NCBI RefSeq assembly: GCF_036324505.1
Contig: NC_086366.1
Span: 7,007,427-7,071,426, forward strand
Reading direction: 5' to 3'
Source of the DNA: Eleginops maclovinus
Taxonomy: Eukaryota > Chordata > Actinopteri > Perciformes > Eleginopidae
DNA: 64,000 nucleotides
How positions within the stretch are numbered: position 1 is the stretch's first letter; every line of letters starts with the position of its first letter. The notes beneath the pieces are model-generated. The model saw only the letters and a list, made by a program, of their open reading frames with translations, was not told the DNA's origin and did not search any database. Below are positions 54,377 to 64,000 of the stretch, piece by piece. The position numbers and the translations under genes are program-made.

Positions 54377-55561
54377 GTTTGGCATGACCCTTATCAGAGT
54401 CTGGCAGTCTAATTACAGCTCAGGCAGTGGGAATCCATTGATTTCGAGATAAATGTTAGCACACCTGTGTACCAAATCCATTACAATCTTTATCTTAATG
54501 GCTCTGGGAAAATGCTTCATTAAGGCTCATTACAATGATGTCAGGAATTAAGCATTAATCGGTTTACCATCACGGAGACTCAGGTTTACTTTCAGACAAA
54601 AGCAAAATGCACTGTAGTTCAGCAGGCAGGAATACAGTACATGCAATATTCAACGATAGAGGTGTTGTTAGTGGTGGCACACCGGGGCAATTCCAGCTCC
54701 AGCAAAATACAATACGTTCAGTTTTAACTAGTGAAATCTGAAATATTTGCCTATGATTGACGTAACATTTGGATGGACAGCAGAGAGAATGATTGGCAAA
54801 TACGGTATGACCCAGATCTGCCAGGTAATGCATATCTGGTATCACCGCTGACAGCATCTGAAGGAAATGGTCCTTGGACTATAATGAGCTGTGAAATTAC
54901 ACCATGAATAGAAAAGCCAGGGCTCCAGTCTGCCCAGTTCCTCCGGTTAACTTGGTGGAAATGAGCAGAGGACATCGAGGATGAGGACAACTTATCCAAC
55001 TAAAATTCTGATGACTGAGTGGAGGGATATGGTGCGGGAGGCTCTCAGGGATTTGAGACATAATCATGACGGATAGAATGGTGAATATTATGGGGCAGAG
55101 TTATTTCAGGAGTGGGAGCATTGGAAGAATGGTAATGGCAGGAGAAGATTGACATATTGCGGGGCACATTCAGCCCCCACGGAAAGTATGATTTTTGGTC
55201 GATAGGAATTGGCTTGGATTTACACTACCTTCATTATTTCAGCCAGCGAGAAGTACAAACAGTATATAAAGTGTCTTACTGTTGTGGAACCATTTCTATC
55301 AACATATGCCAGGTATTGCAACAAGAAAATGCAGTACAGCCTCTGACCAATGTGTGTGAACACCATCCTTGACCGGCGCTGATTGGGAGTAGATTTCTCT
55401 GTCAAACACCATGTTTTTTTTCTTTCTTGTGGTTGTTTCTAGTGAAGGAAGTAACAGTAAAATACATTCGAAAATTCTCAGATGGAGGAGTTTGGAGCAG
55501 TATGAAGTCACCGTTTAAGAAATTGATTTTAGGTTCATCAACTGCAAATTGCATATTAGGG
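54376..55561. other. Unique sequence, no gene seen
   Basis: 54470-54600 (for example GGAATTAAGCATTAATCGGT) and 54880-55150 are non-repetitive blocks that could be regulatory. No coding signal. Confidence 0.45.
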
Positions 55562-55701
55562 CCGTTGTTTGGCTGAGTTGATAGACCAGACGGTCCATGT
55601 ACTGGGGTTGATCCCCAAGCAGAGGACCAGGGTTCGAATTCGGTTTGGGACCATGTGCTGCGTCATCCCCTCTGTCTCCCCCTTTCATATCTATCACTCT
55701 A
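55562..55701 (+). mobile_element. tRNA-derived SINE (AFC-like)
   Basis: A tRNA-like head has an A box (TTTGGCTGAGTTGATAGACC, from 55568) and a B box (GGTTCGAATTC, 55631-55641) at normal spacing. It is followed by the typical fish SINE body 'tgctgcgtcatcccctctgt' and 'ctccccctttcatatctatc'. The head reads like a Pol III promoter of a tRNA pseudogene, but it is too diverged to fold as a working tRNA. The family resembles the AFC/teleost tRNA-SINE group. No clear poly-A tail or target duplication was found. Confidence 0.8.
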
Positions 55702-55973
55702 TTTAAAGGAACTGTTTGCCCAGAAAACTCTTTTCTTTTTTAAAATAATAAATGCATATCAAATGATTTTTAAAATCTAAAATAGGATGTTATAAACATA
55801 AAGCAAAAAGTCTGATGGGACTAGGTATCATAACTTTTTTTTCAAGACAGTTCTGGCTTTGGTGTTTCTGGATTACCTTACTATTATCATTCATATACCC
55901 GTATGTGAGAGGGCATTTTTAAAACCTTAACTTTTGTTAAAAAGCACACAATTACCAAGATATACAGATTCCA
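55702..55973. other. Unassigned sequence between SINE and Tc1 relic
   Basis: AT-rich, with no sign of the Tc1 left terminal repeat, so the transposon's missing 5' end does not lie here. Confidence 0.55.
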
Positions 55974-57282
55974 TGGCACCTTTTTGAACTCGTTATCAGT
56001 ATAAAAGACACCTGTCCTCAAACAGTCATACTCCAAACTCCACTATGGCCAAGACCAAAGAGCTGTCAAAGGAGACCAGAGACAAAATTGTAGACCTGCA
56101 CCAGGCTGGCAAAACTGAATCTGCAATAGGTAAGCAGCTTGGTGTGAAGAAATCAACTGTGGGAGCAATTATTAGAAAATGGAAGACATACAAGACCACT
56201 GCTAATCTCCCTCGATCTGGGGCTCCACACAAGATCTCACCCCGTGGGGTCAAAATGATCACAAGAACGGTGAGCAAAAATCCCAGAACCACACGGGGGG
56301 ACCTAGTGAATGACCTGCAGAGAGCTGGGACCAAAGTAACAGAGGCTACCATCAGTAACACACTACGCCGCCAGGGACTTAAATCCTGCAGTTCCAGACG
56401 TGTCCCCCTGCTTAAGCCAGTACATGTCCAGGCCCGTCTGAAGTTTGCTAGAGGGCATTTGGATGATCCAGAAGAGGATTGGGAGAATGTCATATGGTCA
56501 GATGAAACCAAAGTAGAACCTTTTGGTAAAAACTCAACTCGTCGTGTTTGGAGGAGAAAGAGTGCAGAGTTGCATCCAAAGAACACCATACCTACTGTGA
56601 AGCATGGGGGTGGAAACATCATGCTTTGGGGCTGTTTTTCTGCAAAGGGACCAGGACGACTGATCCGTGTAAAGGAAAGAATGAATGGGGCCATGTATCG
56701 TGAGATTTTGAGTGAAAACCTCCTTCCATCAGCAAGGGCACTGAAGATGAAGCGTGGCTGGGTCTTTCAGCATGACAATGATCCCAAACACACCGCCAGG
56801 GCAATGAAGGAGTGGCTTCGTAAGAAGCATTTCAAGGTCCTGGAGTGGCCTAGCCAGTCTCCAGATCTCAACCCCATAGAAAATCTTTGGAGGGAGTTGA
56901 AAGTCCGTGATGCCCAGTGACAGCCCCAAAACATCACTGCTTTAGAGGAGATCTGCATGGAGGAATGGGCCAAAATACCAGCAACAGTGTGTGGAAACCT
57001 TGTGAAGACTTACAGAAAACGTTTGACCTCTGTCATTGCCAACAAAGGGTATGTAACAAAGTATTGAGATGAACTTTTGTTATTGACCAAATACTTATTT
57101 TCCACAATAATTTGAAATTAATTCATTAAAAATCCTACAATGTGATTTTCTGGATTTTTTTTTCTCATTCTGTCTCTCATAGTTGAGGTATACCTATGAT
57201 AAAAATTACAGGCCTCTCTCATCTTTTTAAATGGGAGAACTTGCACAATTGGTGGCTGACTAAATACTTTTTTGCCCCACTG
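55974..57282 (+). mobile_element. Tc1/mariner element, 5'-truncated
   Basis: The right end is complete: 'gaacttgcacaattggtggc' runs to 'ttttttgccccactg' ending at 57282, next to a TA. The typical left terminal repeat, which should be its mirror (CAGTGGGGCAAAAAAG...), is absent. The match to the element starts at about 55974 with 'ggcaccttttt', inside the leader just upstream of the transposase ATG. This leaves one TIR instead of two, so it cannot be excised. The leader, ORF and 3' region keep the normal order. Confidence 0.93.
56045..57067 (+). pseudogene. Tc1-type transposase, one internal stop
   Basis: The frame from ATG 56045 encodes 291 residues to TGA 56918-56920 and then reads on for 48 codons to a natural stop at 57065-57067, giving the usual Tc1 length of about 340 aa. 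Residues 9-47 ([12 protein letters not shown]...VGAIIRKWK) form the first paired-type helix-turn-helix. A linker with PRSGAPHK follows, then a second helix-turn-helix at about 66-112. The DDE nuclease has D153 (WSDETK), D244 (QHDNDPKHT) and E279 ([10 protein letters not shown]), 34 residues apart, so DD34E is intact. The TGA lies in the context CAG-TGA-CAG, where related elements have CGA (Arg). This is one CpG-to-TpG transition. The lost C-terminal 48 residues follow the catalytic triad. It would have cut and pasted at TA dinucleotides in the nucleus. Confidence 0.93.
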
Positions 57283-58198
57283 TATATGGGAGTTCATGTT
57301 GAAAATGAAAATGAAAACAGTCTTGCACTGAGAGATAAGTTATATAATGGTTGTTGGTGTACGTGTGTGTGTGGGGGGAGCACATAGTTTAGTGCATGGG
57401 ATAATAAAAAAAAAAGCCAAATGAATGCAACCATATAAAAGAGTAATACAGTATTGGAACGGATTTGGAAGACAGGTTTTTCATTCAACACTTTAGAGCA
57501 TTGAAATTGAATTCACCTCTGCTTTTAACTTCCTTTTTTCCCCCTCAAAGGCACTGTCAACATCCCGGCTGGACTGCAATAACAATACATAAAAAAAAGG
57601 CACGGAGACATCAGGGAGGATATACCAAACATTGTTTTGCTCCACAATGAAAAGAAAAGAAAAAGAGCTCCGAATATCTTTCACACCCAATTGATTTCGT
57701 TCTAAAGATAAGACGTGGTGGCGATGTCGTTTTCTGATACTTTTCACTTTCCATCTTGTGCCAAAGCTAAAGTGAATGGCTCATCCCCTCAACTAACTAC
57801 TGTGCCAGGCTCAGAGTATAAGAACAGGTGGAGACCTGTGAGGCAGAACTCCACAGATGCCGGTCATTCTCCGGTTATTTCATATATTTATATACAGTGC
57901 AGATTTATTTATTTTGTATTCCCTCCGTCACGGTTCTGGCACTCACTCGACCCTCTTAACAACTGTAGCATCCCCCCGTCCCTCCTCCTTCCATATCCCT
58001 CTTGCCTTCGGCTCGTGGGTGGTTCTAATAATTTGCTTAATTTGTTGCCATTCACTCTCAGGACATAGATCAAAGAACTATTAAATTGCACTGACGTGGC
58101 AGCATCTCTGAGTGACTGAGAGTGGAAGGAGAGAGGGAGAGGTAAGCCCTGCAGCTAAAGGAGGAGACTTCCAACATCCTCGATGCCACCACTGTGCT

Positions 58199-58199
<1 letters not shown>
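57283..58199. other. Unique sequence, no gene seen
   Basis: AT-rich sequence with short frames. Nothing recognised. Confidence 0.5.
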
Positions 58200-58242
<43 letters not shown>

Positions 58243-58285
58243 GGGGGGGCGTGTGTGTGTGTCTGATAGTGTGTGTATGTGTGTG
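58200..58285. repeat. (TG)n microsatellite with internal G9 run
   Basis: TG array to 58240, then nine to ten G, then a second shorter, interrupted TG array. The frames across it are artefacts. Confidence 0.95.
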
Positions 58286-59164
58286 CCAGGGAAGGATGAG
58301 GATGGAGACACCTACTCGCTCCGATAGCAGGCCAAGTCCTGTTGCAGTGTGGATGCGGCTGATAATGGCTGCAGCCAAGTGAGATATTATTTCAATACAC
58401 ATCAGGATAACACTCTGCTGTTTACTGGGGATGAACACAGAATGAGTGGTTATTTATACTGTGAATGTTGTGGGATTAAAATAACAGCGTTAACCAGGAA
58501 TGATGTAAACTTTTTGGATCCCAGCCTCATTTCCTGATCCGCTCGCGGTCCCAATACCCTCAACCAAGACAATCGCAATTCTACACTCAAACTACTAATC
58601 AGCACTTTCTCTTCACTTCTCTGTCGTATTTTGCTAATTCTAATTAATAAGCGGCATGAAACGTCAACTAAACACAGAGTATGATCATCAAAAAGACCAT
58701 TAAAATGATGCAATTAGCCAGAGGACTCCAATGAGAGATACATGCAATCAAAATGTGCAAAAAAAAGAGGAAGGGAGGTAATGTAGCAAGGGCTGGGAGA
58801 AGGAGAAAAAAGCAGATGCTGCAGAAAAAAAAAAAAGCTTCAAAGAGAGGGATGGGGTTGAAAACCCAGGAGAGGGAGCTGCGGGAGCACTTGTCTTCTT
58901 AGGCATGAATGTGACAGAGCTCCTTACGGACAAGAGAAGACACAGAGAACCAATGAGCAGCAGGGGACATCCTCCTTGTTCATTTATCTCTCCTTTTTTT
59001 TTTTTTTTTGGTCTGTTTTTTGTCGAAAAATATGCAAGTGGAGGAAAGATAAAGCATCTGTTGTAATTAAAAGTGAAAGTGACCTGTCATTTGTGATACT
59101 TTTTTGAAAGAAAATAGTTTTGCTGACTAAACTTTGCTTACTGCACAAAAGACGTGTTAACTGT
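58286..59164. other. Unique sequence with A-rich and T-rich runs
   Basis: 58760-58880 is strongly purine-rich on the plus strand. A T-run of about 16 lies at 58994-59009. No gene seen. Confidence 0.5.
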
Positions 59165-59980
<816 letters not shown>

Positions 59981-59991
59981 GGGTTAGGGTT
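59981..59991. repeat. Telomere-like repeat GGGTTAGGGTT at microsatellite edge
   Basis: Two TTAGGG-type units directly abut the (ATCT)n block. Too short for a former telomere. Confidence 0.8.
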
Positions 59992-62862
59992 ATTAATTTT
60001 CTGTAGGTTTTCTGTAATTTTGAAATGACAATTTATTTCAAATTTTTTAAAAGCGTACAATATATTTAGAAGTGCATTTTCTTTTTCTTTTATTTGGCTA
60101 GTTATTTTCAGCCACAAATGTGTGGTGGAACAAATGTTCATGTGCTTGCCTCTTTATTAAATATGTAACACATGCTGCTGTTGTAACTGTGCGATGTTAC
60201 TGTAAATGTCCTTAGATTAGACGTACAGGACAACCAAATTAACCTTCTTAAATCAAATAATCTAAGGTTACTGCTTTCAAAAACAGGAGAGGATCATGTT
60301 TTGCATCCTGGCATTTCCTGTAGATGTATTAGATATTATCCAAGCTTTATAGCAAAAACAGGATTGCAAGGATCGTGAAACAAAGTCAAAAAGGCAACTG
60401 GCTGAAGAGGATAATACTGGCTGTCGTTATTGATTAATTCACTCGCCCGTACAGACCTGGCAGAGATTGTGTTTACATGCAAACTTCTATTCCCTCAATG
60501 TCTCAGTCTCAAGTTTAATATGCAGAGCTGCTGCATGTAAATGTCATAGCTCATTTTCAATAACAGGGATAAGCTATAAATAACCCGACAATGAAAGGTT
60601 GTTTTTGTATATGTGTATTTGCCACTGACTGATATAACTGAATGTTAACTGCTACATGTTTTTCCTTTCCCTCTCAATATCTGTCGTGAAGATTGTTCTT
60701 GACAATGGTAATCCATTGGAGGAGGTGGACTTAACTTCTGAAGGCTGTGTGATTTCCTCATCCCTCTTTATAACTCAAAGTATTCTCTTTAGTTCCTGAA
60801 GCCCGTGCCTGATGAGTCACCTTGGCAAGTTGTGTGTTTGTTGCTGTTAATTGAGATGCTTTGATTTCCAGATGACTTTAAAGGTGACTCATCTGCTCGC
60901 ATGTTTTCCAATTTGTGTTCCCATGCTTTTGCTTTCAAAAAATACTATTTAATTATAAAAAAATACGATCATTAAGAAGTTAAAATGATGACAGAATGGC
61001 AGACAACTGATTCCAACTATTTTCTTTTGGCTTTCTTTTTTCTGCTAGCTGTTGTATTGCTGTGCTTTCAATTTCCCCCCTTTTTTTTATTCTCAGCTTT
61101 CTATTTTTAACCGTCCTTCATTCTGTTGTTAGCACGTCTAGTTTCTGTCATTCTTTCAGTGATTTATTGTCTGTTTGAATACCCTCTACATACGCAGACC
61201 CAGCATTGTTTGCCATGCAATATCTCTCCCTTTCATAATTTCCCTCACATACTGCAGTGATTGTTACAGTCCTATTGTAGCCTGAAAATGCAGCCATAAG
61301 AGATACATTTTTAATAACATCTTTTCCAAAGCAGATTATGAATAAAATTGTAGCCATAAGTTTGCCTTCTCTTAATTAGTATTAAACCACACACCATACC
61401 CTGTACCGTATAAAATGAATAATTAACGTACAGTTGTGAAGGCATTGCTTAATTTTAAATGATATTATGATAAGTTCAATATTAGGGAGGGAAAGAGGAC
61501 ATTATATATAACATAAATATGCTTATAATAGGTTTACAACAGTAAACAGTTAACTAATGTTAATCTACACTGGTGTACATATTTATTTATGTGCAATAAA
61601 GTGGAGTTTTTGTGCAAGAAAAGCAAGTGTAATCGGAGTACTTTAGTCTCTATGGTGGCCTCATGGTGCGAATGCGCTAAAACGGCCCAGTATGTTGGAT
61701 TAGATGAAATGTGCTGCAACACATACACTGCATTTAGAAAACATTCATCAACTTGATGGAATATATGCAGTATTTAATAAAAACGATGCACAAACAAAAT
61801 GCTGCAAATTCAAAACTCTGCAAATATACTTTTTTAAATGTTGCACATGTTGTCAAGCTGGTGAAGATATTTCCTCATTTACAAGTGTTTGGTCTGTGTT
61901 GAGTTTTTATATTTGCATTGTTTCTGAATCTGGGCTGCGTTTCTCTTACTGGAAAAGTGTTTGCACGTTTTTACCCTTTGGCAGCTGTAAACAATATCCA
62001 GATTAAATAAAACAACACTTTGGTCAAGCCATTGCAACGAGGGGCTGAGTTGAGAATGCTGAATAATGATCCTTGACTGACGAAACCTTTGAGAAAACTG
62101 TAGAAACTATATATCATATTTTACTTTGAAAGATGGCCCACTGTATTGTAATTTTTCTTCCTATTTGTACCCCACAACTTTCTGAAAAATAAACTTCATA
62201 AGTTTGGAGCTTGTGTCTAAAACTTTTCCATTTTCACTTCCAGGTTGGGCTGCCATTGGCTTTCTTAAACAGTGTACCAGGCAGTATGCAACCTGAAGTG
62301 AAAGTCCTCAAGACATTCACAACTTTTTCATTGTATGGATGATTGCTGAAAGTCCTAAAGGATAGCTAAAGTATATGCTACACATTGGTTCATTTTTCTA
62401 CACAACAATAACAATGCAACTTTATCAATAAATAAAATGTTTTAGTGACAAGTTTTGAGGGTGAAATCTGTGTACATAGTGGCAAGGAAAACAATACAGC
62501 ACAACTGTACATTTTCATCAAACATGCAAAGACTATGGCAGAGAAGGAGACACAGCAACAGTTGGTGGGGTGATTCACAAGTTGCAGCTTTATGGCTGTC
62601 AAAAGAAACTAACATGACATCTGGGCTGGTCATTGCCAGCCGGCGAGTGGGAGACTGAGTGGGAGAGTCAGTGTATCTTATAATAAGAAAGTCTGAAATA
62701 TTCAACACACCTCACCTATAATGCAACACAATATTTTGAGTACGAAAGAGCAAGGACTGTTATTGACTGTGAAAATGTATCGGCTATGTAGTCCCTTGAT
62801 AATTCCACATGCTGTATGGTGACAGAGCAACAGTGAATATAAAACAGTGTTTACAAACTTAC
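59992..62862. other. Unique AT-rich sequence, no gene seen
   Basis: 60700-60900 holds two AP-1 type sites (listed separately). 61076-61106 is a strong T-run ending 'ctcag' without a donor. 'tttccattttcacttccag' ending at about 62243 is acceptor-like, but the following frame has no good donor. Confidence 0.45.
60811..60893. promoter_or_regulatory. Paired AP-1-like sites in inverted orientation
   Basis: GATGAGTCACC at 60811-60821 and its perfect reverse complement GGTGACTCATC at 60883-60893 both contain the TGAGTCA core bound by Fos/Jun or NF-E2/Maf proteins, 72 bases apart. The inverted, extended 11-bp match is less likely by chance than single cores. Confidence 0.3.
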
Positions 62863-62904
62863 TGAAGGATACAGCTTCATCCTGGCTGCTTGGACAGGTT
62901 GTTC
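62863..62904 (-). CDS. Microexon candidate (42 bp), unknown gene
   Basis: On the minus strand a strong acceptor ('ttattttgcatttcag', ending at 62905) precedes 42 bases followed by a consensus donor (CTTCA then gtaagt). The length is a multiple of three. Two frames are open: one reads EQPVQAARMKLYPS, the other TTCPSSQDEAVSFS, and the third has a stop. In-frame short cassettes of this type are common in neural genes, but no neighbouring exon was found to fix phase or identity. Its strand differs from the plus-strand exon candidates, so at most one set belongs to a given gene. Confidence 0.25.
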
Positions 62905-63217
62905 CTGAAATGCAAAATAAAGACATCAGCTCAGAAGAGTGTCTGCTGCAAAAATAATAGAGAAGCATAAGAAAAAAATAACCAGAAAAGATAGAATCTG
63001 TTAAATGCATTCTAGACTTGTGAAACTGGAACGAGTGACCCTAAGTCATTAAGTGGAGAGATGATAGCCAGAGAACAGCTGTAACACACCATGTTAATGA
63101 AGTTATGAAGCGGGTTAATAGATAAATGTCAATTGACATACAATCTAACGGTTCCCCATTATAAATTCCAGATTATGAATCAGGCACTGTATAGCTAACA
63201 TTTCACTCATTATTAAA
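62905..63217. other. Unique sequence, no gene seen
   Basis: Ordinary AT-rich sequence leading into the LINE tail. Confidence 0.55.
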
Positions 63218-64000
63218 TCATCCATCCATCCATCCATCCATCTTCTCCCGCTTTTCCGTCAGGGTCGCGGAGGTAACAGCTCCAGCAGAGAGCCCCAAAC
63301 TTTCCTTTCCCTGGCCTTATCCACCAGCTCTGACTGGGGGATTCCAAGGCGCTCCCAGGCCAGCGGAGAGATATAATCCCTCCACCTGGTCCTAGGTCTA
63401 CCCCTCGGTCTCTTCCCAGCTGGACGTGCCTGGAGCACCTCCCTAGGGAGGCGCCCAGGTGGCATCCTCACTAGGTGCCCGAACCAACTCAACTGGCTCC
63501 TTTCAACGCGAAGGAGCAGCGGTTCTACTCCGAGTCCCTCCCGGATGACTGAAGTTCTCACCTTATCCTTAAGGGAGATGCCAGCCACCCTGCAGAGAAA
63601 TCCCATTTCGGCCGCTTGTATCCGCGATCTCGTTCTTTCGGTCATGACCCATCCTATATGACCATAGGTGAGGGTAGGAACGAAGATGGCCCGGCTTTGC
63701 CTTCTGGCTCAGCTCTCTTTTCGTCACAACGGTGCGGTAAAGCGACTGCAGTACCGCTCCCGCTGCTCCGATTCTCCGGCCCATCTCACGCTCCAATGTT
63801 CCCTCACTCGAGAACAAGACCCCGAGATACTTGAACTCCTTCACTTGGGGTAAGGCTTCATTCCCTATCTGGAGTGGACAATCCATCGGTTTCCTGCTGA
63901 GAACCATGGCCTCAGATTTGGAGGTGCTGATCCTCATCCCAGCCGCTTCACACTCGAATCCAAATCCACAAAGCACATGTAGACCGGATGAGCGTACTCC
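63218..64000 (-). mobile_element. Non-LTR retrotransposon (Rex3/RTE-like), 3' part
   Basis: On the minus strand the coding part is followed after only a few bases by the (GATG)n tail, seen on the plus strand as ATCC repeats at 63218-63242. A very short 3' UTR with a GATG tail is a known trait of Rex3. The element continues beyond the window edge. Its coding relic is described separately. Confidence 0.85.
63259..64000 (-). pseudogene. Rex3/RTE-like ORF C-terminal region, deleted and frameshifted
   Basis: The minus strand encodes the end of a LINE polyprotein: a segment with ECEAAGMRISTSKSEAMV, then KEFKYLGVLFSSEG and RRIGAAGAVLQSLYRTVV, then (new frame) WVMTERTRSRIQAAEMGF, ERSQLSWFGHLVRMPPGRLP and RPRGRPRTRWRDY, ending LLELLPPRP with a stop at about 63259. 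Two scars are visible. Near 63686-63695 a small deletion shifts the frame between the KAK and VPTLTYG regions. Near 63950-63962 the text jumps from a remnant of the reverse-transcriptase motif A (CFVDL) straight to the region after the catalytic FADD box, so about 100 or more residues of the polymerase palm are missing. It cannot make active reverse transcriptase. The N-terminal endonuclease, if any, lies outside the window. Confidence 0.85.

Noticed and set aside
55568..55645. Possible tRNA gene
   Set aside because: A and B boxes are present, but the stems do not pair and a SINE body follows, so it is a SINE head.
56026..56694. 222-codon minus-strand frame
   Set aside because: Antisense shadow of the Tc1 transposase. 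Codon and motif content belong to the plus strand.
63616..63853. Plus-strand frames of 61-72 codons
   Set aside because: Antisense of the LINE coding relic.

Overview
The window is vertebrate nuclear DNA, and the repeats point to a teleost fish, probably an acanthomorph (percomorph-like) species. The clues are an old Tc1/mariner copy of the fish type, the 3' part of a Rex3/RTE-like LINE with its GATG tail, two tRNA-derived SINE families, several non-autonomous DNA-transposon relics familiar from ray-finned fish genomes, and many long simple repeats. Nothing resembles a prokaryotic replicon: there are no operons, ribosome-binding sites, rRNA, tRNA genes or CRISPR arrays. Family names rest on recall of family patterns, not on a database search.

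No gene can be assigned with confidence. The longest well-supported reading frame is the Tc1 transposase relic at 56045-57067. The second clear coding relic is the LINE fragment at 63259-64000 on the minus strand. Most of the window reads as a gene-poor interval or a very large intron, with AT-rich unique sequence and scattered TAATTA/octamer-like blocks of the kind found in developmental enhancers. A few stretches look like real exons because an open frame lies between good splice signals: 17606-17698 (93 bp, phase 0), 25214-25418 and 52128-52206 (signal-peptide-like starts ending in a phase-1 donor), 11620-11841 (222 bp), and 62863-62904 on the minus strand (42 bp). I recognise none of their products.

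Layout: 1-12.4 kb is mostly unique sequence with one old SINE (2.2 kb) and a small cysteine-rich ORF (10.4 kb). At 12.45-13.10 kb lies a TIR element flanked by TTAA. From 13 to 37 kb there are unique sequence, long CA and GT arrays, a MITE-like relic (22.3 kb), a LINE tail (29.0 kb) and the exon candidates. From 37.7 to 48.6 kb is a repeat-rich section: a 430-bp fish repeat, LINE tail, two further dispersed repeats, a local duplication whose second copy abuts a SINE, and a perfect 28-bp-arm hairpin. From 49 to 55 kb there are an AT array, a possible LTR and unique sequence. From 55.5 to 57.3 kb a SINE is followed by the Tc1 relic. At 59.2-60.0 kb is an 815-bp compound microsatellite ending in telomere-like repeats. 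The window ends inside the LINE.

The strongest leads are the perfect fold-back hairpin, the local duplication, the exon candidates and the decay scars in the two coding transposons. No new enzymatic or defence system is visible.
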